A stretch of 64,000 nucleotides of DNA, taken from NCBI GenBank assembly GCA_964418595.1, contig CAYQMF010000018.1:1-64000 (forward strand). Direction: 5' to 3'. The notes beneath the pieces are model-generated. The model did not search any database and had not been told where the DNA came from. It saw only the letters and a list, made by a program, of their open reading frames with translations. Source of the stretch: CAYQMF01 sp964418595 (GTDB lineage: Bacteria; Planctomycetota; UBA1135; UBA2386). This document shows positions 46,434-55,336 of this stretch, piece by piece (position 1 is the first letter of the stretch; every line of letters starts with the position of its first letter). The translations under genes were made by a program, and so were the position numbers.

Positions 46434-47336
46434 ATGGCCGCTCGCGCTACCTGGAAAGGTTTCATCCGTCTGAGCCTCGTGTCGGTGCCGGTCCGGGCCT
46501 TCACGGCCCACGAGAGCAGCGCCGAGATCCGCCTCAACCAGCTCCACGCGGGGTGCAACGCGCGCGTGAAGTACCTCAAGCAGTGTCCGGAGCACGGCGA
46601 GCTGCCCGCCGACCAGATCGTCAGCGGCTACGAGTACGGCAAGGACCAGTACGTCGTGATCGATCCCGACGAGCTCAGCAAGCTGCGCCAGCAGTCCGAC
46701 CGCGCGATCGGGATCGAGGGCTTCATCGCGCCCGACGCGATCGACCCGGTCCAGCACGCCGGCAAGACCTACTACCTCCTCCCCGACGGGATCGCCGGCA
46801 ACAAGCCGTACGCGCTCCTGCGCGAGGGCATGAAGGAGGCCGGGGTCGTCGCCTTCGTGTCGATGATCATGTCGTCGCGCGAGCAGATCGCGATCCTGCG
46901 CGCGATGGGTGACCTGCTCGTGCTCACCGTGCTGCAGTACGCGGCGGAGGTGAAGGCGACCGACGAGTTCACGAGCGAGGTGCCGCGCGAGGCGATGAGC
47001 AAGGAGGAGAAGGCGCTCACCAAGACGCTCATCGAAGCGACGCGGATCGAGGAGTTCGATCTCGCCAAGTACCGCGATCGCTACGTCGATCGGCTCAAAC
47101 AGCTGATCCAGCTCAAGGTCGACGGCAAGGAGGTGGTGGCGGCGCCGGAAGTGGAGGAGCCGAAGATCATCAACCTCATGGAGGCGCTCAAGCGCAGCGT
47201 CGCCGAGGCGCAGGCCGCGACCACGACCGGTACCGCGCCGCGGTCCGGCGACGAGCCGAAGATGGCGCCCAGCGAAGCCGAGCCGCGCCCGGTCGCGGAG
47301 CGCAAGGCCGCCACCCGCAAGCGCAAGAGCGGGTGA
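46434..47336 (+). CDS. ku: non-homologous end-joining protein Ku
   Basis: Homodimeric ring that binds DNA double-strand ends and recruits the ligase. The 300-residue product begins ATWKGFIRLSLVSVPVRAF, the usual prokaryotic Ku start, and contains YEYGKDQYVVIDPDEL, KTYYLLPDG and GVVAFVSMIMSSREQIAIL. The C-terminal ~60 residues are lysine/arginine-rich, the DNA-contacting tail. No Shine-Dalgarno sequence precedes the ATG. The ligase gene follows 6 bases later. Divergent from the deacetylase fusion gene, with a 276-base region between. Confidence 0.97.
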   Translation: MAARATWKGFIRLSLVSVPVRAFTAHESSAEIRLNQLHAGCNARVKYLKQCPEHGELPADQIVSGYEYGKDQYVVIDPDELSKLRQQSDRAIGIEGFIAPDAIDPVQHAGKTYYLLPDGIAGNKPYALLREGMKEAGVVAFVSMIMSSREQIAILRAMGDLLVLTVLQYAAEVKATDEFTSEVPREAMSKEEKALTKTLIEATRIEEFDLAKYRDRYVDRLKQLIQLKVDGKEVVAAPEVEEPKIINLMEALKRSVAEAQAATTTGTAPRSGDEPKMAPSEAEPRPVAERKAATRKRKSG

Positions 47337-47342
47337 GAGGGC

Positions 47343-48209
47343 GTGGCCGGCGAGCTGCCCTTCGTGCCGCCGATGCTCGCCCGCCTCGGCGAGCCGTTCG
47401 ACGCCGAGGACCATCTCTTCGAGGTGAAGTGGGACGGCTACCGGGCGCTGGTGCTGAGCGACGCCGCGGGCGTGCGCGTGCTGAGCCGCAACCAGGTCGA
47501 CTTCACGGTGCGCTTCAGGGCCGCCGACTGGCTGGGCGCGCTGCCGGCAGGTACGGCGCTGGACGGCGAGATCGTCGCCCTGCGCGATGGCCTTCCCGAC
47601 TTCGAGCAGCTCCAGCAGCGCAACCCGGGTCCCGTGGTGTTCATGGCGTTCGACGTGCTGTTCGCCGGCGGGGCGAGCCTCCAGGGCGAACCGCTGGTCG
47701 AGCGCCGCAAGGTGCTCGCCGACCTCGTGGCCGCGACCGGCCACCCGCGCATCGCCCTCTCCGACGGTGTCGTTGGCGCAGGCAAAGCGTTCTTCGCGCA
47801 GCTCGTCGCCCGCGGCTTCGAGGGCGTCGTCGGCAAGCGCCTGTGCAGCCGCTACGAGGCGGGGCAGCGCTCCGGGGCCTGGACCAAGTGCAAGCGCTCC
47901 GAGTCGCTGCACTGCGCGATCATCGGCTACGTCGCGGTGGGGGAGGACCTGCGGAGTCTCGCGCTGGCAGCGCCGGACGCGACCGGCCGCCTCACGTACG
48001 TGGGCGGGGTGGGCAGCGGCCTCGACGGCGCGCTCCGTTCCGCGCTGCTGCCGCGCCTGCGCGCCCGACCGCGCGCCACCCCCCTCGTGCCGTGCAGCGA
48101 ACCCGCCTCCTGGGTTGAGCCCGGCCTCTACTGCACCGTAAAGTTCGTCGAGCGCACGCGCAGCGGTCATCTGCGCGCGCCGGTGTTCCTCGACTGGGCG
48201 GAAGCGTGA
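47343..48209 (+). CDS. ATP-dependent DNA ligase of the NHEJ type
   Basis: A 288-residue stand-alone ligase domain that seals ends held by Ku. The nucleotidyl Lys is in FEVKWDGYRA (Lys about 29), followed by LDGEIVAL (motif III), FMAFDVLF (motif IIIa), EGVVGKRLCSRYEAG (motif IV) and WTKCK (motif V), then an OB-fold (IIGYVAVGE, YVGGVGSGL). It lacks the polymerase and phosphoesterase domains of full LigD. GAGAGGG at about 47335-47341 lies before the GTG. It overlaps the next gene by 4 bases. Confidence 0.93.
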   Translation: MAGELPFVPPMLARLGEPFDAEDHLFEVKWDGYRALVLSDAAGVRVLSRNQVDFTVRFRAADWLGALPAGTALDGEIVALRDGLPDFEQLQQRNPGPVVFMAFDVLFAGGASLQGEPLVERRKVLADLVAATGHPRIALSDGVVGAGKAFFAQLVARGFEGVVGKRLCSRYEAGQRSGAWTKCKRSESLHCAIIGYVAVGEDLRSLALAAPDATGRLTYVGGVGSGLDGALRSALLPRLRARPRATPLVPCSEPASWVEPGLYCTVKFVERTRSGHLRAPVFLDWAEA

Positions 48210-49102
48210 TTCGAGCCGACGACGACAGCGCGGATGGCGACGGTGGGCGGCTCTTCTCCGTCGACCAGCTCGCGCGCCTGGTCGGTGTGCCGCCCGCGTC
48301 GGCGCGCGCGTGGACGAAGCGCGGCTGGTTGCGGCCGGTGCGCACCGTGGACCTGCGGCCGCTCTTCGACTTCGCGCAGCTCGCGACCGCGCGTGCGCTG
48401 GCCGCCCTGCAGCGCGAGGGCGTCACGCCGGCGCGCCTGCGCCGGGCGCTCGTGCAACTCGGACGGTGGCACCCCGACGCGCAGTCGCTGCGCGGCGCGC
48501 TGCTGAGCTTTCTGGAGGAGCCGGAGCTGCTCGTGCGCACGCCCGACGGCCGCCTCGCCGAGCCGTCGGGGCAGTTGTGCCTCGAGTTCGGTCGCGAGCC
48601 GGCGCCGCTGCCGCCGCGCCGCATGGCGTCGTCGCACCCGCCGCGCGATCCGCTCGACGCCTTCGAGGCCGCTCTCGCGCACGAACAGCGCGGCGAACTC
48701 GAGGCGGCGCTCGCGGCGTACGAGGCGGCGCTGGCCGGCTTCGGGCGCGAACCGGAGATCCTGTTCAACCTCGGCAACGTGCTCTTCGCGCTCGGCCGGC
48801 AGGCGGCGGCGGCGGCGCACTTCCTCGGCGCGATCGAACTCGACCCCGAGTTCCCGGAGGCCTGGAACAACCTCGGCAACGCGCTCGCGGAGCTGGGTCG
48901 TGTCGAGCAGGGCGTGTCCGCATACCGCAAGGCGCTCGAAGTGCGGCCCGACTACGCCGACGCGCACTTCAATCTTGCCGAGGCGCTGCACGGCGCTGGC
49001 GACGGCGTCGGCGCGCGCGCGCACTGGCAGGCGTACCTGCGGCGCGATCCGTTCAGTCGTTGGGCGCAGCGGGCGCGCGCGCGGCTGGGCGAAGGATCGT
49101 AG
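48206..49102 (+). CDS. MerR-type DNA-binding and TPR-repeat fusion protein
   Basis: A 298-residue protein. Residues about 15-80 resemble a MerR-like winged helix (FSVDQLARLVGVPPASARAWTKRG, then FDFAQLATARALAALQREG). Residues about 155-290 are three to four TPR units (EILFNLGNVLFALGRQAAAAAHF, EAWNNLGNALAELGR split by the TPR pattern, and AHFNLAEALHGAGDG). The GTG overlaps the ligase stop by 4 bases, so it belongs to the Ku-ligase transcript. It may regulate the cassette or tether factors at DNA ends; this is inference. Family members with this architecture occur in various bacteria without a firm role. Confidence 0.82.
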   Translation: MIRADDDSADGDGGRLFSVDQLARLVGVPPASARAWTKRGWLRPVRTVDLRPLFDFAQLATARALAALQREGVTPARLRRALVQLGRWHPDAQSLRGALLSFLEEPELLVRTPDGRLAEPSGQLCLEFGREPAPLPPRRMASSHPPRDPLDAFEAALAHEQRGELEAALAAYEAALAGFGREPEILFNLGNVLFALGRQAAAAAHFLGAIELDPEFPEAWNNLGNALAELGRVEQGVSAYRKALEVRPDYADAHFNLAEALHGAGDGVGARAHWQAYLRRDPFSRWAQRARARLGEGS

Positions 49103-49130
49103 GGACGCGACGGTCGTGCGCGCTCGCCCG

Positions 49131-49643
49131 TCAGCCACGCCGGGCGCTCGCGTCGCCGTCGAACTCGTGCGGCGATGCCGTCTGCTCGGGCCCGACCCGG
49201 CCAACCACGATCGTGGCCTTCGCGTAGCTCTCGGGGCGCACCGCACTGCCGGCCGCACGCCGCAACATCGCGAGCTGCCCCGTGTGGGTGAGCGCATCGG
49301 CGATGGGGCCCTGGAAGATCGTCTCCGGCGACTTCGCGAGTTCGCGTTCCGAGGCGAGCATCGCGTCGAGCCGGGCGAGACCAGCGAAGAAGCGTTCGAC
49401 ATCGCGTGCGAAGTCGCCGACACCGCCGGCTTGCCACTGCACCGGGCCTTCGGCCAGCGTCACCGCCCAAGCCATCAGGTCGCCGAGGTGACCGACGAGT
49501 TCGAGCGGCGTGCGGCCACCCGCGATCGGCCGGCACTCGGCGAACCCGGCGGGCGGATCGCGCAGGACCTTGGCGGCGCGGTAGGCCAGGGTGGCGAGTG
49601 TGTGGCGGAGGAGGGAACGCGCGGTCGTGTTCGCGGCGGACAT
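49131..49643 (-). CDS. DinB-like four-helix metal-dependent protein
   Basis: A 170-residue helical protein resembling the DinB/YfiT superfamily. Seen: a first helix with LLRHTLATLAYRAAKVL, LELVGHLGDLMAWA with a conserved His, and ALTHTGQLAMLRR with another His. The family binds a metal with three His residues and often acts with small thiols; the exact reaction here is unknown. The ATG at 49643 gives the usual start; the frame is open to 49706, but that start would overlap the upstream gene. It follows the DUF3810 gene by 40 bases. Confidence 0.8.
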   Translation of the reverse strand: MSAANTTARSLLRHTLATLAYRAAKVLRDPPAGFAECRPIAGGRTPLELVGHLGDLMAWAVTLAEGPVQWQAGGVGDFARDVERFFAGLARLDAMLASERELAKSPETIFQGPIADALTHTGQLAMLRRAAGSAVRPESYAKATIVVGRVGPEQTASPHEFDGDASARRG

Positions 49644-49683
49644 CCGGGCATCGGACGCCGCCGCGTGCCGCCGGGCAAGGGCA

Positions 49684-50868
49684 TCACCGTCCGCCGACCA
49701 GGCCACCGCGCGTCCGCGCGTAGGCGATCAACAGCGCCGTACTCGCCCCGTAGGCCTCGACTCCCTTGGCGACGCCGTGCGACTTCAGGTACGTGTCGTT
49801 GATCGTGATCGTGATCCGCGTGAGCGTGCCTTCGCGCGCGGACCAGAACGCCGACCTCGCCTGCAGGTCGCGCCGCACGCCGGGCAGGCGCGCGTTGGCG
49901 AGGCGCGTGGCCTCCATGCCACCGACGCGCATCAGCTCGTGGAGCAGGGTCTCGCTGGCCATCAGGTACGCGGCGTAGCGCTGGTAGGCGTACTCGCCGC
50001 GCACACCGGCGGCGAAGGCGAGGAACTCGACCTCGTCCTCCGGCCCGATCCCGCGTTGGTGGGCCTTCTCGTGTGCGACCACGTGCGGGCGGTGGCAATG
50101 GGGCTGGTCGCCGTTGAGGTTCGCCTCGCCGGTCCATGGGAAGAAGAAGCCGGTGAGGTGCATGCGGCTCATGAGGCCCGAAGCCAGCGGGACCTTGGTG
50201 CGGCCGTGGCGGCCGCGCATCGCCGCGGGCAGCGCGAGGTCGTCGATCGCGCGGTCGAGGGCGACGTCGGTGGCACGGTCGAGTTCGGCCCACGGCAGCG
50301 ACCAGGCCGAAGGCACGCCGAGATCGTCGCTCCCCATGGCCTCCCGGTACGCCGAGTTGCACGCGTCGACCGCGGCCTCGGCCAGCGCCCCCAGTTCGCG
50401 TGCCTGCTCGGCGCGCTCAGGCAGCGGGGTGACGTGGTCCTGCCAACCGAGCAGGTCGACGAGCGGCGCGCGCGCGTAGTTGAGACCCCACGTCCCATAG
50501 AACACCGCGCCGATCACCGCCGCCCAGCGCAGCGTCCGGGCCGCGCCGGTGACCAGGAGCGCCACGACGGTGGTGGGTCGTCTGACGAGGGCGATTGCGC
50601 CGCGCACCACGTGCCACGCGCCGCGCGCGATCAGGGCCGCGAGCACGAACTCCGCGAGGCAGAAGGGCAGCGCGCCGCTGAGCGTCGCCATGGCGCCGAC
50701 GATGGCCGTGGAGACGTGCAGCGCGTACGGGCCGTCGACGCAGCCGGGGATGCGCGTGGCCACGAACGCCAGGGCCAGTGCCACGAGCGCGAGCGCCGTG
50801 ACCACGTGTCGCCAGCGTCGCAGCACACGGCGCGCGTTGGGTGGGAGCGGTGGGGGCGCGTCGGGCAC
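49684..50868 (-). CDS. DUF3810-like membrane protein with HExxH-type motif
   Basis: A 394-residue protein with about three N-terminal membrane helices (VVTALALVALALAFVA, AIVGAMATLSGALPFCLAEF, WAAVIGAVFYGTWGL) followed by a soluble domain. The domain contains HVVAHEKAHQRGIG, a His-Glu-x-x-His metallopeptidase-like motif, and EVEFLAFAAGVRGEYAYQ. This matches the DUF3810 family, whose function is not established; zinc peptidase activity is inferred from the motif. It is divergent from the ELWxSDGT-repeat gene and followed by the DinB-like gene. Confidence 0.85.
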   Translation of the reverse strand: MPDAPPPLPPNARRVLRRWRHVVTALALVALALAFVATRIPGCVDGPYALHVSTAIVGAMATLSGALPFCLAEFVLAALIARGAWHVVRGAIALVRRPTTVVALLVTGAARTLRWAAVIGAVFYGTWGLNYARAPLVDLLGWQDHVTPLPERAEQARELGALAEAAVDACNSAYREAMGSDDLGVPSAWSLPWAELDRATDVALDRAIDDLALPAAMRGRHGRTKVPLASGLMSRMHLTGFFFPWTGEANLNGDQPHCHRPHVVAHEKAHQRGIGPEDEVEFLAFAAGVRGEYAYQRYAAYLMASETLLHELMRVGGMEATRLANARLPGVRRDLQARSAFWSAREGTLTRITITINDTYLKSHGVAKGVEAYGASTALLIAYARTRGGLVGGR

Positions 50869-50941
50869 GGGCGCGGAGGATAGCGCCGCGCGCCGAACCC
50901 GAGGGAGGTACCATCGCCGCGGTCATCGACCCGACCCTTCC

Positions 50942-53900
50942 ATGCCGAAGGTCCGCGCGCTCCTCGCCCTCCTCACGACTGCGGCGCTGCTGCCCGCGCA
51001 GCAGTCGCTCGGCGACCTCAATCCTTTCACGACCGATCCCGACTCGTCGCCCGGACCCTTCGCCGCGCTCGGCAACACTGTGGTGTTCGCGGCGACCGCC
51101 GCGGCGAGCGGGCGCGAACTGTGGGGCATGCCGTTCGGTGGCCAGGCTCAGTTGCTCGCCGATCTGGCGCCCGGATCCTCCGATCCGGAGCACCTCACCT
51201 GGGTCGGCAACTCGCTCTTCTTCGTGGCCGACGATGGCGCCGGCCGCGCGCTGTGGGTGTTCGACGGTGCGACCGCGATCGTGCGCAAGCTGCGCGTGCT
51301 CGCGGTGCGGCCGGAAGCGCAGGGGCCCGCCGCGCATGCGGTCGGCTCGCTGCTCCTCTGCATCGCCGACGACGGCGCGACGGGCCCCGAACTGTGGCGC
51401 AGCGACGGTACGCCGGCGGGGACGCAGCTCGTCGCCGACATCGAGCCGGGTGCCCTCGGCGGCCGGCTCGAAGGCGCGACCGTGCGCGGCCACGAGTTGT
51501 TCTTCGCGTTCCGCACGCCGCACACCACGCTGGCGCGCACGCTTCTCGTGCGCAGTGACGGTACTTCGGCCGGCACGCGCGTGGTCACGCGCTCCGACCA
51601 GGGCGGGCCGGAGATCCGCCAGCGGCTCGTCACCGCCAACGCACAGGTGTTCTTCGCCGGCTCCGTCGGGCCCGTGCCGAACTACGAACTGTGGGCGTCC
51701 GATGGAACCGCGGCCGGTACGCGCCTCGTCATCGACTGGGATCCCAACCGCGGATCGTTCCTCGGCGACCTCGTCTCGCTCGGCAGCCGCGTCGCCTACG
51801 TCGCCTTCATCCCGAGCTACGGCGAGGAGCCGGTGCTCAGCGACGGCACGCCCAACGGCTCGCACATCGTCGACGTGAACGTGCTCGTCGGCCGCGGCTC
51901 GACGCCTGATCACCTCACGCCGATGGGCGGCGACCTCTACCTGTTCGGCAGCGGGCTCCCGGGCTCCGGGCTCTACCGCATCGATACCACGCGGCGGAGC
52001 GCGTCGCTCCTCGCCTCCCTGCTCTGGCAGCCCGCGCTCGAGCCGCCGATCGTCGCGGCGGGGTCGCGCCTGTTCTTCCGCGGCGTGGAGCGGAGTGCCG
52101 CGTCGACCACCTCGGCGCAGCTCTGGGTCAGCGATGGCACCGCGGCCGGGACCCTGCCCCTGCGCAACCTCCGCCGCGGGCTCGACGCCCCGCGCTTCGG
52201 ACGCCTCACGGCGGTCGGCGGCAACGCGATCTTCGCGGTCGACGACGGGATCGTCGGCCAAGAGCCGTGGCAGAGCGACGGCACGACGCCCGGCACCCAC
52301 ATCGCCGCGAACGTGCACGCGAGCGCCGCGACACAGGGGCGGGGCTCGGCGCCGACGTTCTTCCTGCCGGCGCGACACGCGACGGTGTTCGATGCCGACG
52401 ACGGCCAGCGCGGGCGCGAGCCGTGGCGCACCGACGGCACCGCGGCGGGGACGCAACCCCTCGCGGATCTCGTGCCCGGCGGGTCCGGGTCAGAGCTGAT
52501 CGCGCTCGGGCTCACGCGCGGCGAAGCGATCTTCGCCTCGTTCCCCGGCGGATCGCTGCGCGCCGACTACTACGCGAGCGACGGGAGCGCGGCGGGCACG
52601 CGGCGGTTGGCGTGGCCGTCGCTGCTCGGCGTGCCCGTGCCGGGCTCGATCGCGCCCGACGACGACCGGGCCATCGTGGCGTGCGTCGCCCGCCTCGACG
52701 GGTTCGGTTCGTCGCCGCAGGACTGGTCGATCCTCGAGTTCGCGGGCGACGGCGTCTCGGCGCTCGGGGCGTTGCAACTCAGCGCGATGCCGGGCGCGTT
52801 GACCATGGTGCGTGGCGCGGCGTTCTTCGCCGCCGACTCGCTCGCCACCGGCCGCGAACTGTGGGTCGCGACGGGTACGGCGCGTCCGGTGCTCGACATC
52901 CGACCCGGCCCGTTCGGGAGCGACCCGGGCGCGAGCCTGCGCATCGGGCTCGGCAGCGCCCTGATGTTCTCGGCCGACGACGGCGTGCACGGCGTGGAAC
53001 TGTGGCGCAGCGACGGCACCGCCGCGGGTACGCAGCTCGTGGCGGACCTGTGGCCGGGCGCGTCGAGCGGCAACCCGCGCGCGCCGGTGCGCTTCCGCGA
53101 TCGCGTGATCTTCGTCGCCGACGCGCCGGCGTCGGGCGCGGAGCTGTGGATCACCGACGGCACGGCGGCCGGGACCCAGTTGCTGCTCGACCTGCGGCCG
53201 GGGGCCATGGGCTCGGGGCCGACGGGGCTCGTGGCCACGCCGACCTCGTTGTGGTTCAGCGCCGACGACGGTGTCTCCGGCCGCGAGCTGTTCGTGCTCG
53301 ACGCCGCGGGCGCACGCCGCGTCGCGGATCTCAACCCGGGGGCGGGGTCCTCGAACCCGCGCGACCTCGTGCCGCTGGGCTCGCGCCGGCTCTTGTTCGT
53401 GGCCGACAACGGCACGGGTGGCGAGGAGCTGTGGGAAACGGATGGCTCCGCCGCCGCCACGCGCGCGCGCTTCACGCGCCCTGGGCCCACGGGCAGTGGC
53501 GCGCGCGCCGTGACGGTGCGCGGCGATGGCAGAGTGTTGTTCGCGGCCGACGACGGCGCACTCGGTCAGGAACCCTGGGTCTTCGATGCCGGGGCCGTCG
53601 CTCAGCCGATCGCACCCGGGTGCGGCGTGCCGGACACGTGGCTGCGCATCGACGACCCCGTGCTCGGGACCAGCGCGCGCGTGGGTGTCACGCGCCGGGA
53701 CGGCGGCAGCCTCGGCGGCGTGTTCCTGCTGGGTCTGCCGCGCTTCGACGTCGTGCTCGGCTGCACGGTCCACGTCGACCCGACGGGGATCGCGCTGGGA
53801 TTCGCGTTCCAGCAGGCTTGGAGCACGCAGCTCGCGGTGCCGAACGTGCCGTCCCTCCGCCGCACGGAGCTGCGCGCGCAGGCCCTGCTCGGCCCGTTCT

Positions 53901-53956
53901 TCGGGCCGTTCGGGTGGTCGTTGTCGGACGCGTGGTCGGTGCAGCCGGGGCGGTGA
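50942..53956 (+). CDS. secreted ELWxSDGTxxGT-repeat protein
   Basis: A 1,004-residue exported protein (signal VRALLALLTTAALLPAQ). The mature part consists of about fifteen ~45-55-residue units of the form ELWRSDGTAAGTQLVADL, followed by PG and a FVADDG/FSADDG strand. These units are typical of beta-propeller-like hyperrepeat proteins in myxobacteria, planctomycetes and flavobacteria; function unknown, probably surface or extracellular. The C-terminal ~110 residues begin with a cysteine (PGCGVPDTW) and resemble the shared module of the other secreted proteins. The open frame extends upstream to 50549, overlapping the divergent gene, but the ATG at 50942 starts the signal peptide. Confidence 0.85.
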   Translation: MPKVRALLALLTTAALLPAQQSLGDLNPFTTDPDSSPGPFAALGNTVVFAATAAASGRELWGMPFGGQAQLLADLAPGSSDPEHLTWVGNSLFFVADDGAGRALWVFDGATAIVRKLRVLAVRPEAQGPAAHAVGSLLLCIADDGATGPELWRSDGTPAGTQLVADIEPGALGGRLEGATVRGHELFFAFRTPHTTLARTLLVRSDGTSAGTRVVTRSDQGGPEIRQRLVTANAQVFFAGSVGPVPNYELWASDGTAAGTRLVIDWDPNRGSFLGDLVSLGSRVAYVAFIPSYGEEPVLSDGTPNGSHIVDVNVLVGRGSTPDHLTPMGGDLYLFGSGLPGSGLYRIDTTRRSASLLASLLWQPALEPPIVAAGSRLFFRGVERSAASTTSAQLWVSDGTAAGTLPLRNLRRGLDAPRFGRLTAVGGNAIFAVDDGIVGQEPWQSDGTTPGTHIAANVHASAATQGRGSAPTFFLPARHATVFDADDGQRGREPWRTDGTAAGTQPLADLVPGGSGSELIALGLTRGEAIFASFPGGSLRADYYASDGSAAGTRRLAWPSLLGVPVPGSIAPDDDRAIVACVARLDGFGSSPQDWSILEFAGDGVSALGALQLSAMPGALTMVRGAAFFAADSLATGRELWVATGTARPVLDIRPGPFGSDPGASLRIGLGSALMFSADDGVHGVELWRSDGTAAGTQLVADLWPGASSGNPRAPVRFRDRVIFVADAPASGAELWITDGTAAGTQLLLDLRPGAMGSGPTGLVATPTSLWFSADDGVSGRELFVLDAAGARRVADLNPGAGSSNPRDLVPLGSRRLLFVADNGTGGEELWETDGSAAATRARFTRPGPTGSGARAVTVRGDGRVLFAADDGALGQEPWVFDAGAVAQPIAPGCGVPDTWLRIDDPVLGTSARVGVTRRDGGSLGGVFLLGLPRFDVVLGCTVHVDPTGIALGFAFQQAWSTQLAVPNVPSLRRTELRAQALLGPFFGPFGWSLSDAWSVQPGR

Positions 53957-53971
53957 CCGACCGCGTTGCTC

Positions 53972-55336
53972 CTACTGGAACGCCACCCGCACGCCCCGCG
54001 AGCTGACGAGACCCAGCGCGTTCGCCGGCGGATCGAGCACGGCCCACTGGGCGTACGCCGTGCCGGCGCCGACGAAGGTCGGGCACGGCAGCAGCGCCGA
54101 CACCGAGCCGTTGCCGGCGAGGGTCACCGGCAGCGCGATCACCGGGTTCACGTACAGGAAGTTGCCCGGCGCGTTCGGCAGCGGCACGGCCTGCTGCACG
54201 ACGCCGACCAGGAACGCGCCCGCCGCGCCGCCGAGGCTGGTGTTCAGGGTGAGCACGAAGTCGCGCCGCTGGAACGAACTCGCGTCCTGCAGCGCGCCGA
54301 CGCTCGGCGTGCCGTGCACACCGAAGGTCGAGAGCTGCGGCTGGTACGCGAGGCGCCGTACGAACACTTCGCTGAAGCCCTGGTACTCGGCCTGATAGAC
54401 GAAGGTCGTGCCGTTGCGGTCGACGCTCGGCCGCCGATAGCCGCCGCGCGGCTCCGTGGTCAATGCGACCTGCCCGCCGAAGCGGCTGTCGAAGCGTCCC
54501 ACGTCGAGGTTTTGGCCGTTGGCCTGCAGCATGACTTCGCCATCCTGCGTGGGCGCCGCCAGGCGGTCGCCGCGGCTGCTGCCCTGGGTGGTGGCTACGA
54601 ACGTCCAGCCTGGAAGGCTTCGCACCGTCACCTCCTTGATGGTGGCGATCACGGCCTCGTACGCCACCGAGCTGGCGTCCGGCGCGAGGCGCGCGTAGCG
54701 GTTGCCGCGCCCGCTGTTCGACGTGTGCGGCCCGCTCACCGTCTGCGTGCCGAGGTCGATGCTGAACAACTCGTGCGCGCCGGCGACCATCTTCTGGAAG
54801 ACCACCGTGTTGCCGCGCACGTGCGGCAGGCGACGGCCGGCGCCGCTGTTGGTCGTGAGCTGCGTCGCCGCGCCGCCGGTCGCGTTCACCACGAACACCT
54901 CGTGGTCGCTGCCGATCAGCGCCTGGTACACCACGCGCGTACCGTCGCCGGTGAGCTGCGGGTAGGGCATGAGGTTGGCCGCCGTGACGACCGTGTCGGA
55001 GTTGGCGACGAGGTCGAGCACGTGCACGCCAGTCGCGTTCCAGTAGGCGATGCGCGTGCCGTCGTCGGAGATCGAGAGCGACGGCCAGGCGTCGTAGATG
55101 CTGTTGCCGACCCACACGTCGGCGCCGGTCGTGCGCTGTACGACGGTGCCGCCGCGCGTCGGGACGGTGAACACCTCGCGGCGGCCGCCGACCAGGGAGA
55201 CGAAGGCCACGAGCGGGGCGTCCAGCGCGAGCACCGGCTGGCGTTCGCCACCCGCGGCGACCGTGGTGAGCCGGGTCTGGGCCGGGACGGCCAGCGACAG
55301 GAGCGCGAGGCTCGCACAGAGGCAGGACTTGATCAT
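53972..55336 (-). CDS. secreted TolB/PD40-type beta-propeller protein with shared C-terminal module
   Basis: A 454-residue exported protein (signal CLCASLALLSLAVPAQ). Residues about 20-330 contain six WD40-like/PD40 units (SLSISDDGTRIAYWN, QLTGDGTRVVYQAL, HVRGNTVVFQKM), the TolB propeller type. The last ~120 residues (GAFLVGVVQQAVPLPN, GTAYAQWAVLDPP) match the C-terminal module of other secreted proteins here. Its ATG overlaps the stop of the upstream propeller gene by 4 bases, so the two are co-translated. Confidence 0.82.
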   Translation of the reverse strand: MIKSCLCASLALLSLAVPAQTRLTTVAAGGERQPVLALDAPLVAFVSLVGGRREVFTVPTRGGTVVQRTTGADVWVGNSIYDAWPSLSISDDGTRIAYWNATGVHVLDLVANSDTVVTAANLMPYPQLTGDGTRVVYQALIGSDHEVFVVNATGGAATQLTTNSGAGRRLPHVRGNTVVFQKMVAGAHELFSIDLGTQTVSGPHTSNSGRGNRYARLAPDASSVAYEAVIATIKEVTVRSLPGWTFVATTQGSSRGDRLAAPTQDGEVMLQANGQNLDVGRFDSRFGGQVALTTEPRGGYRRPSVDRNGTTFVYQAEYQGFSEVFVRRLAYQPQLSTFGVHGTPSVGALQDASSFQRRDFVLTLNTSLGGAAGAFLVGVVQQAVPLPNAPGNFLYVNPVIALPVTLAGNGSVSALLPCPTFVGAGTAYAQWAVLDPPANALGLVSSRGVRVAFQ

